64,000 nt of DNA from Halobaculum litoreum (GCF_030127125.1 NZ_CP126156.1:2232001-2296000); one strand, 5' to 3'; counted from the stretch's first letter, positions 52,505-62,181 are shown. Notes: generated from the letters alone by a model not told the origin. Numbers and translations are program-made.

Positions 52505-53485
52505 CTAGTCGCGATCCAACACGAGCACGTGCCGGACCAGACTCCGGTGGACGCGCCGCTCGAACGAGTCCGTCACCCGCCACCCCGCCGCGAGCGCCGC
52601 CTCGCGCCACGAGCGGTCGGCGATCAGCACACAGCGGGGCGCCACCCGGGCGGTCTCCGCGAGCGCCGCGCCCACGAGGTCGTCGAGGTCGTGGCGGGCG
52701 ATCTTCGACTGCCGGCCGTACGGCGCGTCGAACACGACGCCGTCGACCGCGTCGTCGCGGACCGCGAGGTCGGTCGCGTCGCCCCTGACCACCCCGTAGT
52801 CGACGCCGGCGTCGCCGAGGTACTCCGCGAGGTTCTCGCGGGCGCCCCGGGCCATCTTCGCCTGCGCGTCGTTGCCGACGACGTCGCTGCCGACGAGTCC
52901 CGCCTCGATGAGCACGCCCCCCGTCCCGCACATGGGGTCGAGCACCGTCCGCCCGGGGCCGGCGCCGGCGACGTTGGCGTACGCGCGAGCGTCCATCGGC
53001 GCCATGCTCCCGGGCTGGAAGAACGGCCGGTCGGTCGGTTTGCGGGTCGCGAAGTCGCGCACCGACTCGGCGACGACCCAGCCGACGAGGCAGACGTCGC
53101 CCGCGAACAGCACCCGGAGCGTGTGGTCCGGGTCGTCGAGGTCCACGTCGAAGCCGCGCTCGACGAGGGCGGCGCCGCACTCCCGTTCGGCCGCGGTCGT
53201 CGAGGCGTCGGCCGAGTCCCGGACGACGCGCGCCCGGACCGCGACGGTGCCCTCGCGGGCGACGCTCGCGGCCGCGACGACGGCGCGGGCGCTCGCGGGG
53301 TCGGCGTCCGCACGCCCGAGCAGGTCCAGGGCGGTGCGCGTGTACGCCAGCCCCCGCACGCGCTCGGCGTCGACCGCGTCCGCGACCGCCAGCCCCGGGG
53401 CGACCGTCTCCACCCCGGCGGCGGCGGCGCGCGCCTCGCGGGCGGCGAACGCGTCCTCCTCGCCGGCGAACTCCAAGCCGTACAC
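52505..53485 (-). CDS. tRNA (guanine(10)-N2)-methyltransferase, THUMP type
   Basis: This 326-residue protein has an N-terminal THUMP-like/ferredoxin-like part (about 1-160) and a class I methyltransferase domain with motif I LDPMCGTGGVLIEAG (near 178) and the motif IV DAPYGRQ (near 254), typical for N2-guanine methylation. This is the Trm-G10 family (TIGR01177), which makes N2-methyl or N2,N2-dimethyl-G10 in archaeal tRNA. A ttcaagcg-like element lies about 27 nt upstream of the ATG. It converges on FtsY. Confidence 0.9.
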   Translation of the reverse strand: MYGLEFAGEEDAFAAREARAAAAGVETVAPGLAVADAVDAERVRGLAYTRTALDLLGRADADPASARAVVAAASVAREGTVAVRARVVRDSADASTTAAERECGAALVERGFDVDLDDPDHTLRVLFAGDVCLVGWVVAESVRDFATRKPTDRPFFQPGSMAPMDARAYANVAGAGPGRTVLDPMCGTGGVLIEAGLVGSDVVGNDAQAKMARGARENLAEYLGDAGVDYGVVRGDATDLAVRDDAVDGVVFDAPYGRQSKIARHDLDDLVGAALAETARVAPRCVLIADRSWREAALAAGWRVTDSFERRVHRSLVRHVLVLDRD

Positions 53486-53587
53486 GACCGACGGTGGTGC
53501 GCCGGGGCGCTTGAACGTCCGGATCCGCGGCGGCGCCCCCGGTGCGGCCGCCGCGGAGGAGAACCCGGGGGCGGCGTGGCGGTACTA

Positions 53588-53603
53588 CTTTAAGCTTTTA
53601 AAT
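53588..53603. promoter_or_regulatory. promoter of tbp with inverted repeat
   Basis: An AT-rich block unusual for this region holds two TATA-like elements, ctttaagc and ttttaaat. A 5-4-5 inverted repeat TTTAA-GCTT-TTAAA spans 53589-53602. The ATG is at 53621, so the first element is about 29 nt upstream. Autoregulation by TBP is possible but unproved. Confidence 0.6.
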
Positions 53604-53620
53604 CGTTTTTCGACACGAGA

Positions 53621-54181
53621 ATGGGAGATCCCGCCGAGTCGATCAACATCGAGAACGTCGTCGCGTCGACCGGGATCGGTCTGGAACTGGACCTCCAGAC
53701 GGTCGCCATGGACCTCGAGGGAGCCGACTACGACCCCGAGCAGTTCCCGGGGCTGGTGTACCGGACGACCGACCCGAAGAGCGCCGCGCTCATCTTCCGC
53801 TCCGGAAAGATCGTCTGCACGGGCGCCAAGAGCACCGACGCGGTCCACGAGGCGCTCCACATCGTCTTCGACAAGCTCCGCGAGCTGGAGATCCCGATCG
53901 AGGACGACCCCGAGATCACCGTCCAGAACATCGTCACCTCCGCCGACCTCGGGAAGAGTCTGAACCTCAACGCCATCGCCATCGGCCTCGGCCTCGAGAA
54001 CATCGAGTACGAGCCCGAGCAGTTCCCGGGGCTCGTCTACCGGCTCGACGAGCCGAACGTCGTGGCGCTGCTGTTCGGCTCGGGCAAGCTCGTCATCACG
54101 GGCGGCAAGGAGCCGGCGGACGCGACCGCGGCCGTCGAGGTGATCTCCGAACGCCTCTCGGAGCTGGGCCTCCTCGGGTAG
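53621..54181 (+). CDS. tbp: TATA-box-binding protein TBP
   Basis: This 186-residue general transcription factor binds promoter TATA boxes. It is a two-fold repeat of about 90 residues; EQFPGLVYR occurs in both halves, as do the strands SAALIFRSGKIVCTGAKS and VVALLFGSGKLVITGGKE. The acidic C-terminal tail seen in some TBPs is absent. Haloarchaea commonly encode several TBPs, so this may be the main or one of several. The 4-nt gap to the next gene suggests cotranscription with a membrane protein. Confidence 0.96.
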   Translation: MGDPAESINIENVVASTGIGLELDLQTVAMDLEGADYDPEQFPGLVYRTTDPKSAALIFRSGKIVCTGAKSTDAVHEALHIVFDKLRELEIPIEDDPEITVQNIVTSADLGKSLNLNAIAIGLGLENIEYEPEQFPGLVYRLDEPNVVALLFGSGKLVITGGKEPADATAAVEVISERLSELGLLG

Positions 54182-54185
54182 CGCC

Positions 54186-54542
54186 GTGGCGCTCCTGCAG
54201 CTGTCCGTCGTCGGGATCCTCGGCGGGCTCGTCCTCATCGCGGTGTTGTCGACGCTGCTCGCGAACACCGCGGCGTACTTCCTGCTCGGCGACGAGGCCG
54301 AGCTCCGACAGGCCGTCCCGCCGGGCGTGGCGATGGCCATCGTCGGCCTCACGGCGGCCGTGCTCCCGACGGCGGCCGTGATCGCGCTCGCGCTCGTCGT
54401 CGACTACGTGATGGTGTACCTCGCGTACGGGCTGAACAGGCGCGGCACCGCGATCATCACCGCGCTCCACTACACGCTCACCGTCCTCGCGGCCCTCGGG
54501 ATCAACAGCGTGCTCGCGATCTACCAGACGGCGCCGGGATGA
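54186..54542 (+). CDS. three- to four-helix membrane protein, haloarchaeal hypothetical
   Basis: This 118-residue hydrophobic protein has helices at about 6-35, 44-60, 62-80 and 90-112. The start is GTG. It begins 4 nt after the TBP stop, and its own stop overlaps the CPBP ATG (ATGA). Its placement between TBP and CPBP is conserved-looking but the function is unknown. Confidence 0.7.
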   Translation: MALLQLSVVGILGGLVLIAVLSTLLANTAAYFLLGDEAELRQAVPPGVAMAIVGLTAAVLPTAAVIALALVVDYVMVYLAYGLNRRGTAIITALHYTLTVLAALGINSVLAIYQTAPG

Positions 54543-55483
54543 GCGACGACCGCTCCCCGCTCGCGCGCCTGCGATACCCGTTCTGGAACGACGCCGAGCG
54601 CCGCCTCCGCGCGCCGATCCGACTCGTCCTCGCGCTCCTCCTCGTGCTCGCGGCGCTGGCCGCGACGAGCCTCCTCCTCGCCGGGAGGGAACTCCCCGCG
54701 CCGCTCCCGACCGTCCTCCCGATGCTCGCGGTCGCCGGCGCGACGCTGCTGGCGGCGCGGTACGTCGACCGGCGCCGGCTCTCGGACCTGGGGCTCCGGC
54801 GCGAACCGGGGTGGCTCGCCGACCTCGGCGCGGGGCTGGCGCTCGGGGTCGCGCTCCAGACGTTCGTCGCCGGCGTCGGCCTCGCCGCCGGGTGGTTCCG
54901 CGTGGCCGACACGCTCGTGGGCAGCGCCGCGGGCGCCGGGACGGTGCTGCTCGTGTTCGTCGTCGTCGGCTTCTACGAGGAACTGCTCGCCCGCGGGCTC
55001 CTGCTCGTCGACGTCGCCGAGGGGCTCGGCTTCGCCGGCCGCCGGGTCGCCGTCGGGGTCGCGCTGGCCGTCTCGGCGGTCGTGTTCGGCCTGCTCCACG
55101 CGAGCAACCCCGGCGCCTCGACGGCCTCGACGCTCGGCATCACCCTCGCCGGGGCGTTCCTCGGCGTCGGCTTCGTGGTGACGGGGCGGCTCTCCTTCCC
55201 GGTGGGGGTCCACATCTCGTGGAACGCCGCGCAGGGGCTGTTGTACGGCTTCGCCGTCAGCGGCCTGCCGATCGAGGCCGCCGTCGTCGACCTCGAGCCG
55301 ACCGGCCCGCCGCTGGCGACCGGCGGCGCGTTCGGGCCCGAGGCGGGGCTGCTCGGCGTCGGCGCCGTCGTCGTCGGCACGCTCGCGACGGTCGCGTGGG
55401 TGCGGGTGCGCGACGGACTGCCGGCGGGACTGGTCGACCCCCGGATCGGGGCGCCGACGCTGCGGTGGCGCGACGGGGAGTAG
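54539..55483 (+). CDS. CPBP-family intramembrane metalloprotease
   Basis: This 314-residue CAAX-prenyl-protease-like (Abi/CPBP) membrane protein has the catalytic motifs YEELLARG (near 146), FGLLHASNP (near 184) and HISWNAAQG (near 224), spread over about eight helices. Family members act as proteases or in bacteriocin immunity; here the substrate is unknown. It overlaps the preceding membrane gene by 4 nt, which suggests translational coupling. Confidence 0.9.
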   Translation: MSDDRSPLARLRYPFWNDAERRLRAPIRLVLALLLVLAALAATSLLLAGRELPAPLPTVLPMLAVAGATLLAARYVDRRRLSDLGLRREPGWLADLGAGLALGVALQTFVAGVGLAAGWFRVADTLVGSAAGAGTVLLVFVVVGFYEELLARGLLLVDVAEGLGFAGRRVAVGVALAVSAVVFGLLHASNPGASTASTLGITLAGAFLGVGFVVTGRLSFPVGVHISWNAAQGLLYGFAVSGLPIEAAVVDLEPTGPPLATGGAFGPEAGLLGVGAVVVGTLATVAWVRVRDGLPAGLVDPRIGAPTLRWRDGE

Positions 55484-55565
55484 GCGGTCGCCGCGGGCGG
55501 GGCCCCGTATCGCGGCGGAGAATCGGGGCGCGAACGTTATCTTCTCCGGCGTTCGGCTCTCGAAC

Positions 55566-55820
55566 ATGAGTTCCGCACGACGGGTCGTCGCCCGGGAGGA
55601 CGTCGAGGGACCGGTCAGCGCGGTCGTCGCCGCGGCCGTCGCGGAGGCGGAGGGGGTTCCGCCCCACGAGCTCGGGGCCACGCTGTACGACGCCGTCGAC
55701 CCCGACGCGCTCGACGCGCTGTACCGTCGCGAAGGGACCGCGGTGTCGGTGTCGTTCACCCACCTCGGCTACCGCGTCTCCGTCGACCGCGACGGGACGG
55801 TCACCGTCGCGCCGGAGTGA
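55566..55820 (+). CDS. stand-alone HalOD1 output domain protein
   Basis: This 84-residue protein consists of one HalOD1 domain (VSAVVAAAVAEAEGVPPHELG ... LYDAVDPDALDALYR, then strands VSVSFTHLGYRVSVDRDGTV). HalOD1 often ends haloarchaeal signalling proteins; single-domain copies are common and of unknown partner. A gttatc element about 28 nt upstream of the ATG suggests a leaderless transcript. It converges on HisG. Confidence 0.85.
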   Translation: MSSARRVVAREDVEGPVSAVVAAAVAEAEGVPPHELGATLYDAVDPDALDALYRREGTAVSVSFTHLGYRVSVDRDGTVTVAPE

Positions 55821-55847
55821 ACCGCCGCGGCGACGTCGACCGGCCCC

Positions 55848-56699
55848 TCACTCGACGAGGCGTTCGATCTCGGTGACGAGCACGTCGCTCGCGCCGACGG
55901 CCTTGAGCGCGGTGATGGTCTCGAACACCTCCCGCTCGTCGACGACGGCGTGGACCGCCACGCGGTCCTCGTCGCCGTCGGCCACGTCCATCACGGTCGG
56001 GCCGCCCATCCCGGGGAGCACGTCCTTCACGTCGTCGAGGCGGTCGCGGGGGGCGTTCATCATCAGGTAGCGCTTCCCCTCGGCGGCGATCACCGATTCG
56101 AGGGCGGTCGCGACCTGCTCGACCTTCGGGTCGTCGGCGACGTCCGGGCGGGCGAACAGCCGGACGGAGGAGGCCAGCACCTCGTCGACGACCGCGAGGC
56201 GGTTCACCTGGAGCGTGGTGCCGGTGGAGGTGATGTCGACGATGGCGTCGGCCATGTCGACGTGGGGGGTGAGTTCGGTCGCCCCGGTCACCTCCACCAC
56301 CTCGCAGTCGATGCCCTTGCGGTCGAAGTAGTCGCGGGTGATCCGGGGGAACTCGGTGGCGACCGTCAGGCCGGTCACGTCCTCGGGGGTCGAGATGGCG
56401 CCGTCCTCGGGCGCCGCGAGGACGAGCCGGCAGGTGCCGTACCCCAAGTCGAGCAGGTCGACGAGGTCGTGCCCCGACTCGCGGGCCTGGTCGAGCCCGG
56501 TGATCCCCACGTCGGCGGCGCCGTCGGCGACGTACTCGGGGATGTCGGCGGCGCGCGCGAACAGCACCGTCACCTCGGGGTCGACGGTGTCGGCGTACAG
56601 TTGGCGGTCGGCGGTGTTCTCGATGTGGAGGCCCGCCCGTTCGAGGACCTCGATCGTCGGCTCGTGGAGGCGCCCCTTGTTGGGCACGGCGATGCGCAT
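55848..56699 (-). CDS. hisG: ATP phosphoribosyltransferase, long form
   Basis: HisG joins ATP and phosphoribosyl pyrophosphate in the first step of histidine synthesis. At 283 residues it is the long form: a periplasmic-binding-protein-like catalytic part (about 1-205) with [10 protein letters not shown] and [15 protein letters not shown], followed by a regulatory ACT-like domain ([20 protein letters not shown]) that should mediate histidine feedback. HisZ is therefore not needed. HisI lies about 28 kb away, so the pathway is dispersed. Confidence 0.95.
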   Translation of the reverse strand: MRIAVPNKGRLHEPTIEVLERAGLHIENTADRQLYADTVDPEVTVLFARAADIPEYVADGAADVGITGLDQARESGHDLVDLLDLGYGTCRLVLAAPEDGAISTPEDVTGLTVATEFPRITRDYFDRKGIDCEVVEVTGATELTPHVDMADAIVDITSTGTTLQVNRLAVVDEVLASSVRLFARPDVADDPKVEQVATALESVIAAEGKRYLMMNAPRDRLDDVKDVLPGMGGPTVMDVADGDEDRVAVHAVVDEREVFETITALKAVGASDVLVTEIERLVE

Positions 56700-56860
56700 G
56701 GCCGGGGGGACGGCGGGCCCGTCCTTGAGTCCGTCGGGGGCACGCCGCCGGGAGCCGTCGCAGGCGCGGGTGCGCGTGCACCGACGCGACGGGGGCGGGA
56801 CGCACCGACGCCGTGTAGGGAAGCCTTTACCGCCCGGACCCACTACTCCGAGCCAACAAG

Positions 56861-58249
56861 ATGGTACTCGACGATCTGGGGACCTCCCTCCGGAGCACGA
56901 TGGACTCGCTCCGCGGGAAGTCCCGCATCGACGAGGCGGACGTCCAAGAGGTCGTCAAGCAGATCCAGCGCTCGCTGCTGTCGGCCGACGTCGACGTCGA
57001 CCTCGTGATGGAGCTGTCGGACAGCATCAAGACCCGCGCGCTGGACGAGGAGCCCCCCGGCGGCACGACCGCCCGCGACCACGTCCTCAAGATCGTGTAC
57101 GAGGAGATGGTCGCGCTCATCGGCGAGTCGACCGAGATCCCGCTGGAGGAGCAGACGATCATGCTCGCCGGGCTCCAGGGCTCCGGGAAGACCACCACCG
57201 CCGCGAAGATGGCGTGGTGGTTCTCGAAGAAGGGCCTGCGCCCCGCGGTCATCCAGACGGACACGTTCCGCCCCGGCGCGTACGACCAGGCCAAGCAGAT
57301 GTCCGCGAACGCCGAGGTCGACTTCTACGGCGACCCGGACAACGACGACCCCGTCGAGATCGCCCGCGAGGGGCTGGAAGCGACCGCTGACGCCGACGTG
57401 CGCATCGTCGACACCGCGGGTCGCCACGCGCTCGAGGACGACCTTATCGACGAGATCGAACGGATCGACGACGTGGTGGAGCCGGACCGCTCGCTGCTCG
57501 TGCTCGACGCCGCGATCGGGCAGGGCGCCAAAGAGCAGGCCCGCCAGTTCGAGGAGTCGATCGGCATCGACGGCGTCGTGATCACCAAGCTCGACGGCAC
57601 CGCGAAGGGCGGCGGCGCGCTGACGGCGGTCAACGAGACGGGCTCGTCCATCGCGTTCCTCGGTGCCGGGGAGACGGTGCAGGACATCGAGCGCTTCGAG
57701 CCGAACGGCTTCATCTCGCGGCTGCTCGGGATGGGCGACCTCAAACAGCTCTCCGAGCGCGTCGAGCGCGCGATGGCCGAGACCAGCGAGGAGGACGACT
57801 GGGACCCCGAGGACATGATGGAGGGGGAGTTCACCCTCAAGGACATGCGCAACCAGATGAAGGCGATGGACCGCATGGGCCCCCTCGACCAGGTCCTCGA
57901 CATGATCCCCGGCCTCGGCGGCGGGCTGATGGACCAGCTCCCGGACGACGCGATGGACGTCACCCAAGAGCGGATGCGCTCGTTCGAGATCGCGATGGAC
58001 TCGATGACCGAGGAGGAGTTGGAGAACCCCGCGGTGATCAAGAGCGACCGCCTCGCGCGCATCGCGCGCGGCTCGGGCGTCCCCGAGGAGCGCATCGAGG
58101 AACTGCTCGAACAGCACAGCATGATGAAACGCACCATGGACCAGTTCGGGAACATGGGCGACGGCGACATGCAGCGGATGATGAAGCGCCTCCAGAACCA
58201 AGGCGGCGGGGGCGGCGGCGGCATGGGCGGCATGGGCCCGTTCGGGTAA
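56861..58249 (+). CDS. srp54: signal recognition particle 54 kDa protein
   Basis: SRP54 binds signal sequences on the ribosome and SRP RNA and docks to FtsY. The 462-residue protein has the N domain (1-95), GTPase G1 [13 protein letters not shown] (near 104), [13 protein letters not shown] and [13 protein letters not shown], then the Met-rich M domain (about 310-445) with [16 protein letters not shown]. The end is a Gly/Met run. A cctttacc element near 56823-56830 lies about 35 nt before the ATG. Confidence 0.97.
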   Translation: MVLDDLGTSLRSTMDSLRGKSRIDEADVQEVVKQIQRSLLSADVDVDLVMELSDSIKTRALDEEPPGGTTARDHVLKIVYEEMVALIGESTEIPLEEQTIMLAGLQGSGKTTTAAKMAWWFSKKGLRPAVIQTDTFRPGAYDQAKQMSANAEVDFYGDPDNDDPVEIAREGLEATADADVRIVDTAGRHALEDDLIDEIERIDDVVEPDRSLLVLDAAIGQGAKEQARQFEESIGIDGVVITKLDGTAKGGGALTAVNETGSSIAFLGAGETVQDIERFEPNGFISRLLGMGDLKQLSERVERAMAETSEEDDWDPEDMMEGEFTLKDMRNQMKAMDRMGPLDQVLDMIPGLGGGLMDQLPDDAMDVTQERMRSFEIAMDSMTEEELENPAVIKSDRLARIARGSGVPEERIEELLEQHSMMKRTMDQFGNMGDGDMQRMMKRLQNQGGGGGGGMGGMGPFG

Positions 58250-58370
58250 CTCGGCGCCCGTTCGCCGCCCGCCGCGGGCGAGCCCGACCCGCAGCGCGAC
58301 CGTGCCAGCCGATTCGGACGACGTGAGAACCGACGACAGCTAGTAGCCGGTCTCGCGGGATCCGGGTCGT

Positions 58371-58691
58371 ATGTCGTACACCACGGTCAACTACCGCGAC
58401 GTCGAGCCGGCGGCCGGCGCGATGCACTTCCTGCGCGACGAGTTGGGATGTGAGCACCTCGGCGTCACCGTCGTCGACTGCGACCCGGGGTGGACCGGGA
58501 AGGAACACGACCACGCACAGCGCGACCACGAGGAGGTGTACCTCCTGATCGACGGGGAGGCGACAGTCGTCGTCGACGACGAGGCGGTCCCGCTGGAGGC
58601 GGGCGACGCGATCCGGATCCCGCCGGGGGCGACCCGGCAGATCCGCAACGGCGACGTCGAGAGCACGTTCGTCCTCGTCGGCGCGCCCTGA
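58371..58691 (+). CDS. cupin-domain protein
   Basis: This 106-residue single-cupin protein has the metal ligands in KEHDHAQRDHEEVYLLIDGE (H-x-H ... E) and the second motif GDAIRIPPGATRQI. The C-terminal His of many cupins is replaced by Gln-Ile in TRQI, so metal binding may differ. Function unknown; possible dioxygenase, isomerase or binding protein. It stands alone between SRP54 and the MFS transporter. Confidence 0.82.
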   Translation: MSYTTVNYRDVEPAAGAMHFLRDELGCEHLGVTVVDCDPGWTGKEHDHAQRDHEEVYLLIDGEATVVVDDEAVPLEAGDAIRIPPGATRQIRNGDVESTFVLVGAP

Positions 58692-58754
58692 TCGCGGCCC
58701 GCGACCGGCCGCTTCCGCTCGGCTTTTGGCGGCCACGGACCTCTCGGGAAGCGA

Positions 58755-60001
58755 ATGGCCACCGGAACCGGCGCACGGCTGCGCGCGCTCGCCGACTACG
58801 ACGTGCTCGCGCTCACGGCGCTGATCTGGTTCCTCGCGAAGTTCCTCCGCTACGCGTTCCCCCCGCTGTTCCCCACCTTCCGCGAGACGTTCGGCGTCTC
58901 CAACGCCGCGCTCGGCGTTGCGTTCACCGCGATGATGACCGTGTACGCGCTGATGCAGTTCCCCAGCGGCGCGCTCGCCGACCGCGTCGGCGCCCGGCAG
59001 GTGATCGTCGCCGGCGCGGGCGTCGCCGGCGCGGGCGCGCTCGTGCTCGCGGTGCCGGTCCCCGACGGGGTCGCGCTCGCCGTCATCGGCGGCGGGATGC
59101 TGCTCGTCGGGCTCGGCACGGGCGCGCACAAGACGGTCGCCGTCCGCCTGCTCTCGCGGCTGTACCCCGCACGCACCGGCCGCGCGCTGGGCGTGCTCGA
59201 CACGTTCGGCGCGTTCGGCGGCGTCGCCGCCCCCGCCGCGGTCGTCGCGGTGACGGGGACGGCGCTCGTCGTCCCCGGCGTCGGCCTCGACTGGCACACG
59301 CTGTTCCTCGCCGGCGCGGGCGCCGCCGGGCTGCTCGCGGCGCTGTTCCTCCGGCGCGTGCCCCGCGCCGACGCGACGACCGGCGGCGGCGACCACGGGA
59401 CGGGCGACCGGCGCGACGGCGACGGCGGCCTCCGCCGGTACGCCGCGCTGTTCCGCGAGCCGGCGTTCGCCGCGTTCGTCGTCGTCACCGTCTGCTTCTC
59501 GTTCGCGTACAACGGCGCGGTCGCGTTCCTCCCGCTGTACCTCACCGACGCCGCCGGGCTGCCCGAGACGACCGCCTCGGCGCTGTACTCCGGCCTGTTC
59601 GTCGTCTCGCTCGTCCAACTGGCCACCGGCGACCTCTCGGACCGGGTCGGCCGCCTCCCGGTGATCGCGGCGACGCTCGCGCTGGGCGCCGGCGGGCTGC
59701 TCGCGCTGCTCTCCGTGTCGGGCGTCGTCGCCGTCGGCGCCGCCGTCGTCGCGTTCGGACTCGGCTGTCACGGCTTCCGTCCCGTGCGCGGGGCGTACCT
59801 CTCGGCGGTCATCCCCGAGTCGTCGGCCGGGGCGGCCTCGGCGTCGTCCGCACGCTGCTCATGGGCGCGGGCGCGCTGGCGCCCGCGGTCGTCGGCTGGG
59901 TCGCGGACGCGACCGGCTTCGGCGCGGCGTTCGGGCTGCTCGCGGCGGCGATGGTCGCCGCCGTCGTCGGCACGGGCGTCGTCGCCGTCGTCGACGAGTG
60001 A
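58755..60001 (+). CDS. MFS transporter, frameshifted near the C-terminus
   Basis: This major-facilitator transporter has twelve expected helices. Helices 1-10 are present in the first frame, with the loop 2-3 motif GALADRVGARQV and a central cytosolic loop (about 205-230) rich in Asp/Gly. The frame slips near 59831 after PESSAG; the last helices (GVVRTLLMGAGALAPAVVGWV ... VVAVVDE) continue in another frame to 60001. One extra G in the run 59830-59833 gives 415 residues. The substrate is unknown. Confidence 0.82.
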
Positions 60002-60016
60002 GCCCGCGCGCGGTCG

Positions 60017-60886
60017 TCAGTCGTCGTCGGCCGCCGCGCGGTCCTCGTGCTCGGCGAGCCACGCGCGATTCACCGCCGCGACGAGGTCGTCGATCCCCTC
60101 CGAGTGGACCGGCGTCTGCGGGACGCGCAGCGGCGAGACGCTCACGTCGCCGTCGACGACGGCCGCGCGGTCGGACCACGCGGGGTAGGAATTCCCCACG
60201 TCCGCCAGCGAGGGGTTCCGCCCGGCGTACTCGAAGCGCGCCCAGAAGTCGGACTCGAGCCGCCAGTCGCCGTCGTGGCGCTCGCGCTCCTCGGCGGTCG
60301 CCTCGCGCACGTCGACGCCGTAGTCGGCGACCGGCTCGGTCAGGCGGAGGTCGCCGCCGGTGTCGTCGACGGGCGCGTTCACCGACAGGAGGTCCGCCTC
60401 CGCGAGGTCGACGCCGCCCGCGAGCACGTGCTCGACGAGCAGGCGGGTGACGTCGGCCGGCACGTCGAAGGTGAACCCCTCGGGCGGGAAGAACTCCTCG
60501 CGGTGGTACGCCGACACCGCGACCGCGGGCGTCCCGAGGTACGCCGCCTCGACGGCGGCGCCGACGGTGCCCGAGTGGCCCATGATGTACTCGCCGCAGT
60601 TCGGGCCGTGGTTGCAGCCGGAGACGACCAGATCGAACTCCGCGTCGAGCGCCCGCAGCGCGTACGCGACGCAGTCGGCGGGCGTGCCGTGGACGGCGTG
60701 GCCCCACTCGTGGTCGTCGACGTCGACCGCGCGCGAGCGCGCCCGGCCCACGCCGGACTGGTTCTCCGCGGGCGCGACCACCGTCACGTCGGCGACGGCG
60801 CGCAGTTCCTCGTACAGCGCCGCGAGCCCCGGGGCGTCGACGCCGTCGTCGTTCGTCAACAACACCCGTGCGGAGGAGTCGCTCAT
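60017..60886 (-). CDS. surE: 5'/3'-nucleotidase SurE
   Basis: This 289-residue metal-dependent phosphatase of nucleoside monophosphates has the NDDG motif at 12-15 (LLTNDDGVDAPG), the VAPAENQSGVG segment and the SGCNHGPNCGEYIM loop. The length is above the bacterial norm due to an acidic tail. The start ATG at 60886 gives SDSSARVLLTND. The gene converges on the MFS transporter and is divergent from the MgtE-like pair. Confidence 0.94.
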   Translation of the reverse strand: MSDSSARVLLTNDDGVDAPGLAALYEELRAVADVTVVAPAENQSGVGRARSRAVDVDDHEWGHAVHGTPADCVAYALRALDAEFDLVVSGCNHGPNCGEYIMGHSGTVGAAVEAAYLGTPAVAVSAYHREEFFPPEGFTFDVPADVTRLLVEHVLAGGVDLAEADLLSVNAPVDDTGGDLRLTEPVADYGVDVREATAEERERHDGDWRLESDFWARFEYAGRNPSLADVGNSYPAWSDRAAVVDGDVSVSPLRVPQTPVHSEGIDDLVAAVNRAWLAEHEDRAAADDD

Positions 60887-60999
60887 TGCCGGGGCGAGGG
60901 AACACGGGGCCAAGTGCCCGTCGGTCGCGGCGAGCGCGCGGCGCCGCCGAGCCCGCCGCGGGCACCCGACTTTGTCGCGCCGGCGCGTCGGTGCGGGCG

Positions 61000-61593
61000 A
61001 TGGGTATCCGCGAGACGGCGCTGGAGGCGTACCGCGAGGCGCTGCCGGCGCTGGCCGCCAGCCTCGCCGGCGGCCTGCTCGCGGGGGTCGTCCTCGGCGG
61101 GATGCGCGCGGAACTGCGCGCCGTCGAGGGGTTGCTCGTGCTCGTGCCCGCCCTGTTGGCCACCCGCGGCAACGTGTACGGGAGCTTCGGCGCCCGGGTG
61201 TCGACCGGGCTCCACCAGGGGCTCGTCGAGCCGCGGGTGCGCGCCGGCGACGTGCGCCTCCGGCGCGCGGCCGTCGCCGCGCTCGTCAACGGACTGCTCG
61301 CGTCGACGGTCGCGGCGGTGCTCGCCTTCCTCGTGCTCACCCTCCTCGACGCGCCGGTCGCCCCGCTCCCGGTGCTCGTCGGCGTCGCGCTGGTCGCCGG
61401 CCTCCTCTCGGGCACCGCGCTCACCGTCGTGGTGGTGCTCGTCGTGTTCGCGGGCTACCGCCGCGGGCGCAACCCGGACACGCTCGTCGGCCCCATCGTC
61501 ACCACGACGGGCGACGTGTTCGGCGTGTTCTTCCTGTTGGTCGCCGCGCGCACCGTCCTCGCGCTCGCCGGCTTCCTGGGGGGTTGGGGGTAG
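61000..61593 (+). CDS. MgtE/SLC41-like divalent cation transporter, first half
   Basis: This 197-residue membrane protein corresponds to one MgtE transmembrane repeat. It has the signature ALLATRGNVYGSFGARVSTG and the later PIVTTTGDVFGVFFLLVAA. There are about five helices; no N domain or CBS regulatory domains. The second half is encoded by the following gene, which begins immediately after its stop. The two products probably combine into one transporter. An upstream in-frame GTG at 60991 is an alternative start. Confidence 0.85.
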   Translation: MGIRETALEAYREALPALAASLAGGLLAGVVLGGMRAELRAVEGLLVLVPALLATRGNVYGSFGARVSTGLHQGLVEPRVRAGDVRLRRAAVAALVNGLLASTVAAVLAFLVLTLLDAPVAPLPVLVGVALVAGLLSGTALTVVVVLVVFAGYRRGRNPDTLVGPIVTTTGDVFGVFFLLVAARTVLALAGFLGGWG

Positions 61594-62151
61594 GTGGCGA
61601 CCGACTGGACCGTCCGCGCCATCACCCGCGCGATGCTCCCCGTGTTGCTCGTGCTCACGGCCGTCGAACTCGGCTCGGGGCTGGTGCTGGGCGCCTTCGA
61701 GGACCGCCTGCTCGCGTCGCCGTCGCTGCTCGTGCTCGTCCCCGTCACCATCGGCACCGCGGGCAACCTCGGCTCGGTGCTCGCGGCGCGGCTGTCGACG
61801 GCGTTCCACCTCGGGACGCTGTCGTTCGACGCCCGCGACGACGAACTGGTCGGCAACGCCGTCGCCACCGTCGCGCTCGCGGTGACGCTGTTCCCGGTGA
61901 TCGGCCTCGGCGCGTGGACGCTCGCGTCGCTCCTCGGTGCGACGACGCTGTCGCCGGGGACGGTCCTCGTGATCGCGCTGGCCTCGGGAGTGACGCTCGC
62001 CGTGTTGGCGGTCGTCGTCACGCTCGTCGCGACGTACGCCGCCTACCGGCTCTCGCTCGACCCCGACGACGTGGTGATCCCCGTGGTGACGAACGTCTGC
62101 GACGTGCTCGGGGTGGTGGTGCTGTTCGCCGCCGTGCTCGTGTTCGCGTGA
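61594..62151 (+). CDS. MgtE/SLC41-like divalent cation transporter, second half
   Basis: This 185-residue membrane protein mirrors the preceding one, with TIGTAGNLGSVLAARLSTAF and PVVTNVCDVLGVVVLFAAV as its two motifs. The GTG start directly follows the TAG stop of the first half, so translation is coupled. Residues important in MgtE's ion pore include the conserved Asp in this second motif (VCDVLG). The CBS regulatory domains of bacterial MgtE are lacking. Confidence 0.85.
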   Translation: MATDWTVRAITRAMLPVLLVLTAVELGSGLVLGAFEDRLLASPSLLVLVPVTIGTAGNLGSVLAARLSTAFHLGTLSFDARDDELVGNAVATVALAVTLFPVIGLGAWTLASLLGATTLSPGTVLVIALASGVTLAVLAVVVTLVATYAAYRLSLDPDDVVIPVVTNVCDVLGVVVLFAAVLVFA

Positions 62152-62181
62152 GGCCGGGGGCGCGACGACGACGCCGACCGC

